Positions 35,476 to 44,815 of a stretch of DNA of 64,000 nucleotides are shown in pieces. Position 1 is the first letter of the stretch. Every line of letters begins with the position of its first letter. Source of the stretch: FEN-1219 sp963713355 (GTDB taxonomy: Bacteria; Pseudomonadota; Gammaproteobacteria; Steroidobacterales; Rariloculaceae); contig CAVQLK010000006.1 of assembly GCA_963713355.1 (NCBI GenBank), forward strand, positions 124,001 to 188,000, given 5' to 3'. The translations under genes and the position numbers were made by a program. The notes under the pieces were generated by a model, which worked only from the letters and a program-made list of their open reading frames with translations, ran no database searches and was not told the DNA's origin.

Positions 35476-36039
35476 TTATGGCACAACGGCTGACGTCAAG
35501 ATTCGCAGCCGCCGGTTCATGCCCGAGGTCGCGTCGCCCGGCACGAAGGTGCCCCAAGCGCCGCGCGCAGCGACGAGGAGATTCAAGCTCGGGATCATGA
35601 CGATGACTTCGCGGTCCCAATGACCGTGGGCCTGGAACGTATCGAGCGGTGCGTCAGGCCAGGCACGAAGCCCCGTCGTGCCGGCCGTATCGTTGAACCA
35701 CCAGGCTGCTCCGTAGAGGCCGGGGCCGTACTCCGACTGGTCCGTGCCGCCGCCGACGCTGCCGGCGTTCAAATAGTCGTCGTCCGGTCCCGCCGACCGC
35801 GGCAACGTGCCCGGCACCTGGGTTCGCATGTACTGATCGAAGAACGTGCTGGAAAGGACTTGCTCGCTTCGCCAGTTGCCGCGGTTCATCCAGAACCACC
35901 CGATGCGCGCGAAGTCGCGCGTCGTCGTCGAGACTCCGTAGCCGCCGCGCGTCGTGAGCACCCGGCCGTCCTGGAGTTGCAGCGGCGCGAGCCGCGCGAG
36001 CAGCTGCCCGCTGTCGCAACCAACGAGGGCGACATCCAC
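35476..36039 (-). pseudogene. Serine hydrolase (beta-lactamase family), headless C-terminal fragment
   Basis: 187 codons reading as the last part of a class C-type hydrolase: GYGVSTTTRDFARIGWFWMN, GPGLYGAAWWFND, DTFQAHGHWDREVIVMIPSLNLLVAARG. The catalytic SxxK and YxN parts are missing; homology begins at about 36030, immediately beyond the terminator of the cupin gene. It has neither a ribosome site nor room for a promoter. Likely truncated by rearrangement. Confidence 0.6.
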
Positions 36040-36048
36040 TCCGAAAAC

Positions 36049-36078
36049 GAGGGCGCCGGAGAAAGCTCCGGCGCTCTC
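36049..36078 (-). terminator. Rho-independent terminator of cupin gene
   Basis: On the minus strand, a 13-bp stem with one G-T pair (plus-strand arms 36049-36061 and 36066-36078), four-base loop, followed by GTTTTCGG. It sits 25 bases past the cupin stop. Confidence 0.7.
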
Positions 36079-36103
36079 GCGAGAACGGGCCGAGGGGCCC
36101 CTT

Positions 36104-36601
36104 TTAGAACCCGCAATAGGGGCTTGGCGCCGTGAACCCCTCGTCGATGCGAAAGGGCTGGCCGACGGGGGCGACGATCACCGAGTAGTCGATTGCGGCC
36201 TCATCGGTTTCGTTTCGCGCGATATGGCCGTGGCCGGAGTCGACGTAGCCGCCGCCGGCGGTCACGACGGTTGGCGTGCACGTCGGGTCGTCGTATTCGT
36301 AGAACGTCAACGTTCCCTCGTCCACCGTGATGAACACCGGACCCGGGTGCCCGTGCCATCCCGTCGAGCTGTGCGGCGCGTACGTATGCTTCCGAACGAT
36401 GATATCGACCGCCTCAGTGGGGTCGTCTTTGGTTTGTGCACGGGCGCTGAAGTCAACGCCTATTTTCTTCTCCGAGTCGACCTTGAACTCCGGGTATGTG
36501 CCCCGTGCCAAAAGATCCGGTGTTACGCCACTTGGTGGGGAAGCGACCGTGATTGCGGCGCAGCTGACGACGGCCAGTCCAGACAGCAGTGCTCTCTTCA
36601 T
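36104..36601 (-). CDS. Exported cupin-domain protein
   Basis: 165 residues with a signal peptide (residues 1-20). Single cupin barrel: HSSTGWHGHPGPVFITVDEGTLTFYEY carries the first motif (two His and Glu), and a second motif GGYVDSGHGHIARN follows. One metal ion is expected. Family functions range from sugar binding to dioxygenase; no neighbour narrows it. Strong terminator downstream. GGAGAC before the ATG. Confidence 0.7.
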   Translation of the reverse strand: MKRALLSGLAVVSCAAITVASPPSGVTPDLLARGTYPEFKVDSEKKIGVDFSARAQTKDDPTEAVDIIVRKHTYAPHSSTGWHGHPGPVFITVDEGTLTFYEYDDPTCTPTVVTAGGGYVDSGHGHIARNETDEAAIDYSVIVAPVGQPFRIDEGFTAPSPYCGF

Positions 36602-36862
36602 GATGATGTCTCCGTTTTAGTGGTCTCTTGGTGGTGTCGGCAAGGCGCCCGCGAATTGCTTCGAGCCGGTGCGGCCCGAGAGCGACCCGCGTAAAGGCGC
36701 CGACGCGTGTTGTTGTAGTGGATGAGAACGCTCGCGGCCTGACCGACGCACGTCCGGCGCCTGAGAGAAACCTTCGCGCGACCCTGTTTGCGGCAAGTGC
36801 CGGGAAAGATGGCGGCGCGGACGCAGAAGCGGGCGAGTGCTAAACTGCCCGGCGGTGTTCTG

Positions 36863-39067
36863 ATGGTTGCGGAAAGAATATCGACGCCGGATTTCGCTGT
36901 CGGGCAGTGGATCGTCCGCCCCACGCTTTCGAGAATCGAGAGTGAATCCGGCGCAGTGCACATCACGCCGCGGGCGATGGCCGTGCTGGCCCACCTGGCG
37001 GCTGCCGGCGGCCGGGTCGTGCCGAGAAACGAGCTGTTCGATGTCGTTTGGCCGCGGATGGCGGTCGGTCCCGACGCGTTGTCGCAATGCATCGTCGAGC
37101 TCCGCAAGGCGTTTCAGGACGATGCGCGCAACCCTACGGTCATCGAGACGGTTCCCAAGGTAGGCGTGCGGTTGATGGCGCCCGTCGTGCCGCTCGGTGC
37201 CGAAATCTCGCACCAGCCGACGCGCGTAGCTGAGGTAAAGGTATCGGGACCTCGGGCTGCGCGGATCGACGAGCCGCAGGATGTCGCCGGCGCTGAGGTC
37301 CGCCGCGCCAGTCGAGAACTGCACGCGGCGACGTGGAGCGGGGCGGCGTTGCTCTTGGCGGGTGGCGGCGCGCTCGGTGCCTTCTGGTTCAACCAAAGCG
37401 CGCCCGCCGTGTCCGATCCGCTGGCCGATGCCGAGTTCAGGCGGATCACCGACTACGTCGGCGCAGAAGAAAACGGGGCTATCTCGGCGGACGGACGGTT
37501 CGTGGCGTTCGTTTCGGATCGCGACGGCGTATGGGACGTCTGGCTGGGCCTGGCTGATCGCGGCGAGTTTCGCAATATGACGCGAGGCGCCGTCGACGAG
37601 CTGCGCAATCCCGCCGTCCGAATGCTCGGGTTCTCCCCGAGCGGCTCCGAGCTGCTCTTCTGGACGAAGACGACCGACGGTGACGGGATCATCACCGACC
37701 ACGCGTGGCAAGTCGCGGTCCTCGGCGGCGAGCTGCGCCGGCATCGAAGCGGCGTCTCCGAGATCGACTGGTCGTCAGCCACTGCGCAAGTGGTCTATCA
37801 CCCTTCGGCGCCGGGCGATCCGCTGGTCGTAGCGCCGGCCGACGATCCGGCTGCAGGGCGCGAAATTTACGCGGGACCCGCCGGAGTCCACAACCATTTC
37901 CCTCTGTGGTCGCACGACGGAAGCACCATCTTCTTCGCCCGGGGGTTTCCGATCGACGAGATGGACCTCTGGCAGATATCGGCGGAGGGCGGTGAGCCAG
38001 AGCGGCTCACCTTCCACAACGGCCGCGTCGGCTTTCCCGTCCTGCTCGACGAGCGAACGCTGCTCTATCTCGCCACCGCCGAAGATGGCTCCGGCCCCTG
38101 GATCTATGCGCTCGACCTCGAGCGTCGAACCTCGCGACGGCTCGGCACGGGTAGCAGTCAATACACTTCGCTTGCGTCGAGCGCGGATCGCCGGCGGCTG
38201 GTGGCGAGCGAAGCGCGGTTGAGCGCGACGCTTTGGCGCGTCGCTCTCGGCAACAGCGGCGCGGGCGCTCCGACCGCAGTGTCGCTGCCGACCTCCCGCG
38301 GCGTGTCGCCCCGAGTCAGTCGCGAGCTCCTCGTCTACAGGGCCCCACAGGCCGGCACGGACACGCTCTGGAGCCTCGCCGCTGATGGCACAGCGGCCGA
38401 ATTGTGGAATGGCAGCAATGGGCGAGTGGTTGCCGGGCCGTCCGTCTCGCCGGAGGGCGATATGCTCGCGTTCTCCGTGCGCGCCCACGGGCGTACGCAG
38501 CTATACGTCATGAATGTCGACGGCAGCGACGCGCGCAAGATGGGCCACGCCCTCGATATCCGCGGCGCACCCGCTTGGGCGCCGTCCGGGAAGTGGCTCG
38601 CGGTCGCGGGTATGCACTCCGGAGAGCCGCGGCTATTCAAAGTGGCCGTTTCGACCGGCGAAGTGGTCCAGCTCAGCGAGGACTACGCACTTGATCCCGC
38701 ATGGTCGCCTTCCGGCGGCTTCATCGTCTATACGGGCGCTGACGTCGGCACCAACATCGAGATCAAGGCCGTCAACGCGGATGGCACTCCCCACGTGCTG
38801 CCCAAGATCGTCCTCAGCCGAGGGGCGCGGCGCGTCGACTTTCTCGGCCCGAGTGACCAGCTGCTCGTCGTCACGAAGGGGCTCACGAGCCATAAGGAGT
38901 TGTGGCTCGTAGATCTCGTGAGCGCGGAAGAGCGTCCTCTGAGCACCTTTGGCCCGGGAGCGTCCATCATCGACTTCGACGTGTCGGCCGATGGACGCGA
39001 AATCGTGTTCGACCGCGTCCGCGAGGAATCGGACATCGTGCTCATAAGCCGCGACGCCGGCCGGTAG
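36863..39067 (+). CDS. CadC/ToxR-like winged-helix protein with TolB-type propeller
   Basis: 734 residues from ATG 36863. Order: OmpR-type winged helix (about residues 10-105, with ITPRAMAVLAHLAAAGGRVVPRNEL and the VIETVPKVGVRL end), linker, one membrane helix (about 158-178), then a long periplasmic beta-propeller with repeated PD40 units (SADGRFVAFVSDRDG, SPSGSELLFW, SPEGDMLAFSVR, APSGKWLAVAG, SPSGGFIVY). It is a one-component membrane regulator: the propeller would sense an envelope ligand and the cytoplasmic domain binds DNA. Its target is not obvious. Confidence 0.75.
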   Translation: MVAERISTPDFAVGQWIVRPTLSRIESESGAVHITPRAMAVLAHLAAAGGRVVPRNELFDVVWPRMAVGPDALSQCIVELRKAFQDDARNPTVIETVPKVGVRLMAPVVPLGAEISHQPTRVAEVKVSGPRAARIDEPQDVAGAEVRRASRELHAATWSGAALLLAGGGALGAFWFNQSAPAVSDPLADAEFRRITDYVGAEENGAISADGRFVAFVSDRDGVWDVWLGLADRGEFRNMTRGAVDELRNPAVRMLGFSPSGSELLFWTKTTDGDGIITDHAWQVAVLGGELRRHRSGVSEIDWSSATAQVVYHPSAPGDPLVVAPADDPAAGREIYAGPAGVHNHFPLWSHDGSTIFFARGFPIDEMDLWQISAEGGEPERLTFHNGRVGFPVLLDERTLLYLATAEDGSGPWIYALDLERRTSRRLGTGSSQYTSLASSADRRRLVASEARLSATLWRVALGNSGAGAPTAVSLPTSRGVSPRVSRELLVYRAPQAGTDTLWSLAADGTAAELWNGSNGRVVAGPSVSPEGDMLAFSVRAHGRTQLYVMNVDGSDARKMGHALDIRGAPAWAPSGKWLAVAGMHSGEPRLFKVAVSTGEVVQLSEDYALDPAWSPSGGFIVYTGADVGTNIEIKAVNADGTPHVLPKIVLSRGARRVDFLGPSDQLLVVTKGLTSHKELWLVDLVSAEERPLSTFGPGASIIDFDVSADGREIVFDRVREESDIVLISRDAGR

Positions 39068-39225
39068 ATAACGACCGCATCACAGAGCCGATGCGTTCGA
39101 GCGGCCGAGCGTTGGCGTTGCCGAGAAACGAAAGCGCGGATCGACTTCCGCACGTCCCGATCAGGCCTCTTCCCCTCCCCCAGGCAGCCCTTGCCGGACA
39201 GTTGACAGCCTTCAAAAATTGTATC

Positions 39226-39241
39226 AGTGTACCCGTACACT
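39226..39241 (+). promoter_or_regulatory. Palindromic operator of the YtrA-like regulator
   Basis: AGTGTAC-CC-GTACACT is a perfect 16-bp inverted repeat (7-bp arms), 28 bases before the TTG start. AGTGTA/TACACT halves are like operators reported for YtrA-subfamily GntR proteins. TTGACA at 39202-39207 could be the -35; a matching -10 at standard spacing is not clear. Confidence 0.65.
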
Positions 39242-39269
39242 TGAACTGACGCGGTCGCAGCCGACTCCT

Positions 39270-39683
39270 TTGGACATCACCATCAACTTGACGGACGGCG
39301 TACCGATCTATCGCCAAATTGTCAACCAGGTCAAATATTTAGTTGCCTCTGGACTACTTCGACCGGGCGAAGAGCTGCCGCCCATCCGGACGCTGGCGCT
39401 CCAGCTAAAAGTCACGCCGAACACAATCGTGAAGGCCTACGGGGATTTGGAGAACGCTGGAGTTGTTCACAAGCGTCGCGGGTCCGGCACGTTCGTTTCG
39501 GAAGGGCGTCCGCAGCTGGCGATCCGGGAACGGCGCCGCGTGATCGGGCAGCGCATCGACGCCCTGCTGGCCGAGGCGCACCAGTTGAGCTTCAACGCCG
39601 ACGACGTTCTGCGGATGGTCCGCGAACGGCAAGCGGCGATGGACGAGACCAGCGCCGAACCGGCCGCTGAAGAGAAGAGATAG
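39270..39683 (+). CDS. GntR-family regulator, YtrA subfamily
   Basis: 137 residues from TTG 39270. A TTG at 39219 keeps the frame open but would lie over the operator. Winged helix at about residues 10-75: GVPIYRQIVNQVKYLVASG, LPPIRTLALQLKVTPNTIVKAY, KRRGSGTFV. The short C-terminal dimer segment (about 50 residues, no large effector domain) defines the YtrA type. These proteins usually repress their own ABC-transporter operon, here the next two genes (2-base and overlapping junctions). Confidence 0.8.
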   Translation: MDITINLTDGVPIYRQIVNQVKYLVASGLLRPGEELPPIRTLALQLKVTPNTIVKAYGDLENAGVVHKRRGSGTFVSEGRPQLAIRERRRVIGQRIDALLAEAHQLSFNADDVLRMVRERQAAMDETSAEPAAEEKR

Positions 39684-39685
39684 CT

Positions 39686-40615
39686 ATGCCAGTCAGTGGA
39701 GACATCGCAATGGAACAGACAGTCGTCGATGTGAATGACCTGTCGCGATCGTTCGGTGGCAAGACGGCTCTCGATGGCGTCTCGTTCCGCGCTACCGCAG
39801 GCCAGGTCCACGGCCTCGTGGGCTCCAATGGTGCAGGCAAGACGACGCTGCTCAAGCATCTGCTCGGTTTGTTGCGTGCCACGACCGGTTCGGTGCGCGT
39901 CTTCGGCCTCGACCCGGTTCGCGATCCTGTCGGCGTGCTCAGTCGCGTCGGCTATCTGTCCGAGGAGCGCGAGCTGCCGGAGTGGATGAGCGTCGACGAG
40001 CTGATGCGCTACACACAAGCCTTCCATCGGACGTGGGATGCGTCGTACGCGCGCCAGCTGCTCGAGACGTTCGGGCTCGATCCGGAGAAGAAGATCAAGG
40101 AGCTCTCGAAGGGCATGCGCGCCCAGGCCGGCTTGATTGCGGCGGTGGCCCATCGTCCCGAGCTGCTGATTCTCGACGAGCCCTCGTCTGGCCTCGACGC
40201 CATCGTGCGTCGCGACATCCTCGATGCCGTCGTGCGCACCGTGGCCGACGATGGGCGCACGGTGATCTTCTCGTCGCACTTGCTCGACGAAGTGGAGCGG
40301 ATGTCGGACCACGTGACGTTGATCCATCAGGGCCGCGTGGCCGAAAGCGGCGTGCTCGACGACGTGCGCGGCGCCTATCACCGCAGTCGCGTGCGCTTCG
40401 TCGAGCACTTCGATAGGCCGCCCGTTCTCGATACCGCGCTCGCCATGGAAGGCGGTGGGCGCACATGGAGCGTGGTCCACAGCGGATCGCTCGAGCAGTT
40501 CCGTCATTCGGTTAGCGCGCGCGGCGGTAAAATCGTCGAATCGCGCGACGCCACGCTCGAAGAAATCTTCCTGGCGCGCGCCGGCCGCAGCCGGCAGCAA
40601 GTGGAGGCCGCATGA
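39686..40615 (+). CDS. ABC transporter ATPase (YtrB-like)
   Basis: 309 residues. Walker A GSNGAGKTTLL (about residue 48), signature LSKGMRAQ, Walker B LLILDEPSSGLD and H-loop SSHLLDEVE. A C-terminal part of about 90 residues follows. ATG 39710 is an alternative start, closer to the conserved VVDVNDLSRSFGG; the first ATG follows GAGAAGAGA. It drives the membrane protein encoded next (4-base overlap) and is presumably repressed by the YtrA-like protein. Confidence 0.85.
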   Translation: MPVSGDIAMEQTVVDVNDLSRSFGGKTALDGVSFRATAGQVHGLVGSNGAGKTTLLKHLLGLLRATTGSVRVFGLDPVRDPVGVLSRVGYLSEERELPEWMSVDELMRYTQAFHRTWDASYARQLLETFGLDPEKKIKELSKGMRAQAGLIAAVAHRPELLILDEPSSGLDAIVRRDILDAVVRTVADDGRTVIFSSHLLDEVERMSDHVTLIHQGRVAESGVLDDVRGAYHRSRVRFVEHFDRPPVLDTALAMEGGGRTWSVVHSGSLEQFRHSVSARGGKIVESRDATLEEIFLARAGRSRQQVEAA

Positions 40616-42306
40616 AGCTGCGCTCGCCCGTCGCCGCGATGCTGTGGGAGCTGTGGCGGGTGACACGCGTCGACGTCGCTTTGAAGCTGGCCTGGGGCGT
40701 CGTCGTGGCACCGGTCCCATTGATCTTGTCCGCTGTCCTCGCGCCTTCGGCAATCGCGGAGTGGGACGAGGACATCATAGATGTCGCCAGTCTCCTCCTA
40801 TTTCTGCCGCACCTGGTGGCGTGGCCATCGCTTGCGCGGCTCAATGGCAGTCAATGGAGCTTGCCGCTCTATCTGCACTACGCCCGTCCGATTCGGACGG
40901 CAACAATGGTCGGCGTGCCGACGGCGTATCTCACGGCCATGTCGGTCGCCATATACCTGGTGTCTGCATTTCTTCTGAGAGTGACCTCCGGCCACCCGTT
41001 TTCGCTGCTGCCCGCCGCGGCGTGGATCGCGGCCCTTACCTGGGCCCTTGGGGCGCTCGGCTGGTTGACCCGCAATATGGTCGTCCTGATGGTGGGAATG
41101 TTAGTCGTCTTGTTTGCCTGGGGGAGCGTTGCCGGAGCTCGTCTTGACTCCTTTCCAAACGACGTCGCCTACCCGCTCATCGACTACGCGGTGATCTCTC
41201 TCTTTGGCCTGGTATGTTTCAGCGTCACGGTCGTCGCAGCCGCGCGGGCGCGCCGCGGCGATGCGCACGGTGCCATCGCTCGGACTCCAGGCAGCGAATT
41301 GTGGGAATGGCTCGTCAACTTGTTCCGTTTCCCATGTCCCACCTCGTCTGCGATACGGGCTCAAATTTGGCTCGACCTGAAGTCCAACGGCTTGCCGGTG
41401 CTGACCATCGGAGTGCTGCTTGCGATCCTGATTGTGCTGCTGAGCGCGATTGGCAATCCTATCGATGCTGCATTTCAGGACGAGATTCGGGCGCGTTTGT
41501 CCTGCTCGAACGAAGACTGCTTCTTGGCCCGAGCATGGCCCGTGATCTTTGCGGCGCTCTCACTATTGCTCGTATTGTTCCTCGCCCGAGATGCCTTCGG
41601 CATTCGCTCGAGAAACGGACGCACGTCCGTCAGCGCATTCGAGGCGACTCAAGCGTGCGGCACTGCGCAGCTGGCCGCCCTCAAGGTGCTCGTGAAGTCG
41701 GGCTGCGTTCTGGCCGCAATTATCGCGATCGGCGTAGGCGCATGGATATCGGTGCCACTGTTGGGCGATCCGGTCTTCATCCAGATGTGGAACGTGCCTC
41801 TGCGCAGCCAGCTACCTGCAATCAACGACGCCATCGCAGCGCTGACCGTGTACGAGCAGCTCTCATTGGTGGTCTTGGCGGCCGTCGGGGTCGTCATCTG
41901 GGTTGCAGCCTGCGCCGTAATTGGAGCGCTTCGAGTCCGCCATTCCCGTCGCGTATACATTGCGGCATCGTCGCCGTTGCTCTTTGGTCTCGCGCTCCTG
42001 CTGGTGGGGACGGCGCAAGCTGAAGGAATCGTGTCGCCGTCCGTGTTCTTCGCGATGTTAGCGGCGGCGCGCTGGATCTTCCTGGCTGCCCTGGCTGGAA
42101 TGGTGCTAACGACCGTCTACGTCTTCTTGATCGGCCTCGCGGAGCGCGTGCTGACAATTCGCTATACGAGCGGCGCACTCGTGATCTCGGCGGCATTCGC
42201 GGCGGCGTGGCTGACCGTGTTGCACATGGCCGGCGTGCAGCTCGCCGAAATGTCTGCGATCGCCGCCGTCTCGATACTGTCGCCGGCGCTACTGCCGCCC
42301 TTCTAG
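40612..42306 (+). CDS. ABC transporter permease, multi-spanning
   Basis: 564 residues. The ATG overlaps the ATPase stop (ATGA), so translation is coupled. About twelve hydrophobic helices in two groups, with a cytoplasmic loop near residue 210-235 and a Cys-containing loop (RLSCSNEDC) near 295. No sequence family recognised beyond ABC-2-like permeases. Together with the ATPase it forms an exporter whose substrate is unknown; in Bacillus the YtrA system answers cell-wall antibiotics, which is only an analogy. Confidence 0.75.
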   Translation: MKLRSPVAAMLWELWRVTRVDVALKLAWGVVVAPVPLILSAVLAPSAIAEWDEDIIDVASLLLFLPHLVAWPSLARLNGSQWSLPLYLHYARPIRTATMVGVPTAYLTAMSVAIYLVSAFLLRVTSGHPFSLLPAAAWIAALTWALGALGWLTRNMVVLMVGMLVVLFAWGSVAGARLDSFPNDVAYPLIDYAVISLFGLVCFSVTVVAAARARRGDAHGAIARTPGSELWEWLVNLFRFPCPTSSAIRAQIWLDLKSNGLPVLTIGVLLAILIVLLSAIGNPIDAAFQDEIRARLSCSNEDCFLARAWPVIFAALSLLLVLFLARDAFGIRSRNGRTSVSAFEATQACGTAQLAALKVLVKSGCVLAAIIAIGVGAWISVPLLGDPVFIQMWNVPLRSQLPAINDAIAALTVYEQLSLVVLAAVGVVIWVAACAVIGALRVRHSRRVYIAASSPLLFGLALLLVGTAQAEGIVSPSVFFAMLAAARWIFLAALAGMVLTTVYVFLIGLAERVLTIRYTSGALVISAAFAAAWLTVLHMAGVQLAEMSAIAAVSILSPALLPPF

Positions 42307-42504
42307 CGTCGTGGCGCCCTGGTCGCTCAACCGCATCCGCCATCTGTGAGCGGTGGGCCTCGGCGTTGGCGATTCTTCGTATTTCGCCGCCCGTAGAATG
42401 GCGACGGAATGGATCGGCGGTGGTACTCTCTTGGTGATTCCGCGCGAGGCAGGCCGCAAGACCGCCTGACCGTTGGCGATTACTGAGTTGTAGGGGGACA
42501 TACA

Positions 42505-42894
42505 ATGATCAAGCGGACCTTGGCAGCCGTCTTTTTTTCCGCGGGGCTTCTCACCTGCGGTGCATCGTTGGCACACCACTCTCTCTCCGGCGTGTACGAC
42601 ATTCGAAAGACGGGTGAGTTGACCGGCGTCATCACGAGGGTCGCGTTCACGAATCCGCACGGGACCATGCATGTCGAGGTGGACAAGGACGGCACCAAGA
42701 CCGAGTGGATACTGACCACAGGCTCCGCCAACGTACTGTCGAGCCTCGGCTTCGGCAGCGGCGGGCCCAATACGGTCGTGGAGGGGGACACGGTGACGAT
42801 CGGCTACTTCCCGGCACGAAACGGCAAGCCACTGGGATTCATCCGGACCATTACGCTGCCGAACGCGCAAACGATCGAGTTCCAGCCCGACTAA
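42505..42894 (+). CDS. DUF6152-family exported protein
   Basis: 129 residues with a signal peptide (residues 1-23, ending ASLAHH). The mature start HHSLSGVYDIRKTGELTGVITRVAFTNPH with the late PARNGKPLGFIRTI identifies DUF6152. Such small beta proteins are common in gammaproteobacteria and often precede large secreted partners, as here. Histidines after the signal (HH) and NPH may bind metal. Function is unknown. GGGGGACA precedes the ATG. Confidence 0.75.
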   Translation: MIKRTLAAVFFSAGLLTCGASLAHHSLSGVYDIRKTGELTGVITRVAFTNPHGTMHVEVDKDGTKTEWILTTGSANVLSSLGFGSGGPNTVVEGDTVTIGYFPARNGKPLGFIRTITLPNAQTIEFQPD

Positions 42895-42928
42895 CGGCCG
42901 CGATTTTTTTGGAATAGGGGGAACCATC

Positions 42929-44740
42929 ATGGCCATTAAAAAGGGCTCGATCTCAACGGGTGTCGCGCTCGCATCCGCCGTCGCGATCCTTCTGTCGGTC
43001 GTGGCGAAGGCGCAGTTCGGCGGCAACAACCCGCCGCCCTACACGCCGGCTGAAGGCAGCAAAGACTTGAAGTCGGTGCTGTTCAACTGGACGTGGCACA
43101 TGGGCATGCTGCGCGGCATCGAGGAGCATGAGCTCCTGGTTACGCTCGAGTATCGCGGTGAAGGCACGATCCAAGTAAACGGTCAGCCCTGTGCGATCAA
43201 ACCCTACGAAGAAGCGCGCGAGGGCGAGCTCGGCACGTCGGGATACCGCATCGGTAATGCGTACCAATTTGCCGGCAGCCGCACGCAGATCGAATGCACG
43301 CTGCCGAACGGTCGGACGTACTCCAACATCGAGGTCGTCAGCGGCAAGTACGCCTGGGACGAAGACAGACCGGGCGCAGGTCTCGTGCCGGGCGAAGGCA
43401 CGGCCACGCCGATGCCCGACAAGGTCAATGAGCGTCTGATCCGTCTTTGGGCCAGCCCTCTCGGCGCACCCAAGGCCGCTTTGGCGGGCGCCGGAATCGA
43501 TCCGATGAAGGTGTTCCGCAATCCCGGTGGGTTGCTCCAGGAAGGCACCGCGAAGATCGGCGATACGTCGGTTGCCTGGGAGGGCGATACGCCGGTCGTC
43601 ACGTTTCCGATCCCGGGCGTCAACGGCGCAACGGCCGTTGCCAGGCTCGACGAGCGCTTCATGGCCGAATCCGTCGTCGTCACGCACGGGCGCGACAAGT
43701 ACGAGTTCGCATACAGCGACTACAACGACCACAACAATCCGCTGAATCTGATTGAAGTCTATACGGCCGGCAAAATGACGGAGCGCCGCAACGGCCAGGT
43801 CGTGCGCGACGTGAACACGGTCGTGACGGAAACCGGCAGCATCTACGTCGTCGTGCCCGTACCGCCGAACGTCGGTCCCACGGAGCCGCTGCCGATGTAT
43901 GGCAGCGACCAGGAGCCGCCGGTGCTCACGTCCGACGCTCCGACGCCGCGGTTGGCCAACGGCAAACCCGACCTTACCGGCAGCTGGACGGGCGGCAACA
44001 AGTTCTTCATCTGGCGCTATGGCAACCGCCGCTGCGCGCCGACGCAGCTCGACGGCTGCAGCCCGCAGTGGAATCAGACGGTCGATTTCGAGTTCGAGGC
44101 AGCTTCACGCTTCGGGCCGAACCGCCCGATCTACAAGCCTGAGCACTGGGACCAGGTCGTCTATCTCGACATGTGGACGAACCGCCTGGACCCGATCATG
44201 ACCTGTCAACCGATGGGTATTCCGCGACAAGGCCCGCCCGGCCGCATCTTCCACACCGAAAACGACATCACCTTACTCTATGGTCGCGGCGGCGACGGCG
44301 GCGGCGGTTATTCCGACTTCCGCGTGATCGCAACGGACGGCCGCCCGTTCGACGAACGGCAGATCATCCAAACCAAGTACACGGGTCATTCCGTCGGTCG
44401 CTGGGAAGGCGACACGCTCGTGATCGAGTCGGTCGGCTTCACGCCGGAGACTTGGCTCGCGCGTGGCGGCTTCTTTCACTCCGAGGACATGAAGGTCTTC
44501 GAGCGCTTCACTCGTAAGGGCGATCAGATGCTCTACGAGGTCACGGTCGAGGACCCGCAAGTGCTCCTTCAGCCCTGGACGCTGAACCCGATGCTGCGGA
44601 CCATCGTCGCTGGCGGCCCCGGCGGTGGCGGTCCCGGTGGAGGTGGCGGAGGCGGTGGTGGCGCCGGATTGATCGGTTCGGAGCGCGGCGCCTGCCAAGA
44701 AGAAGAGCTCGACGACATCGATAATCAGATTCGCCACTAG
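42929..44740 (+). CDS. Large exported protein, partner of DUF6152
   Basis: 603 residues, signal peptide ending KAQF. The first 270 residues form one unit (WTWHMGMLRGIEEHELLVTLEYRGEGTI...). From about 330 comes the PRLANGKPDLTGSWTG type of repeat domain found in paralogous gamma/acidobacterial proteins next to DUF6152. The C-terminus has a Gly-rich stretch of about 18 residues followed by RGACQEEELDD. GGGGGAA upstream. Operon with DUF6152 (34-base gap) and strong terminator after it. No known activity. Confidence 0.65.
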   Translation: MAIKKGSISTGVALASAVAILLSVVAKAQFGGNNPPPYTPAEGSKDLKSVLFNWTWHMGMLRGIEEHELLVTLEYRGEGTIQVNGQPCAIKPYEEAREGELGTSGYRIGNAYQFAGSRTQIECTLPNGRTYSNIEVVSGKYAWDEDRPGAGLVPGEGTATPMPDKVNERLIRLWASPLGAPKAALAGAGIDPMKVFRNPGGLLQEGTAKIGDTSVAWEGDTPVVTFPIPGVNGATAVARLDERFMAESVVVTHGRDKYEFAYSDYNDHNNPLNLIEVYTAGKMTERRNGQVVRDVNTVVTETGSIYVVVPVPPNVGPTEPLPMYGSDQEPPVLTSDAPTPRLANGKPDLTGSWTGGNKFFIWRYGNRRCAPTQLDGCSPQWNQTVDFEFEAASRFGPNRPIYKPEHWDQVVYLDMWTNRLDPIMTCQPMGIPRQGPPGRIFHTENDITLLYGRGGDGGGGYSDFRVIATDGRPFDERQIIQTKYTGHSVGRWEGDTLVIESVGFTPETWLARGGFFHSEDMKVFERFTRKGDQMLYEVTVEDPQVLLQPWTLNPMLRTIVAGGPGGGGPGGGGGGGGGAGLIGSERGACQEEELDDIDNQIRH

Positions 44741-44755
44741 AATTTGCGCTCGAAA

Positions 44756-44784
44756 GCGCCGGGCGTCGACGAGACGTCCGGCGC
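44756..44784 (+). terminator. Terminator hairpin after DUF6152 operon
   Basis: GCGCCGGGCGTC (44756-44767), five-base loop, GACGTCCGGCGC (44773-44784): 12-bp stem with one G-T pair, followed by TCGCGTTTT. Lies between two convergent genes. Confidence 0.65.
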
Positions 44785-44815
44785 TCGCGTTTTCGGCCCC
44801 GCAAGTTGCGACGAC

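Noticed and set aside
39219..39269. TTG 39219 as start of the YtrA-like regulator
   Set aside because: It would place the operator inside the coding sequence; the conserved protein begins at about LDITINL.
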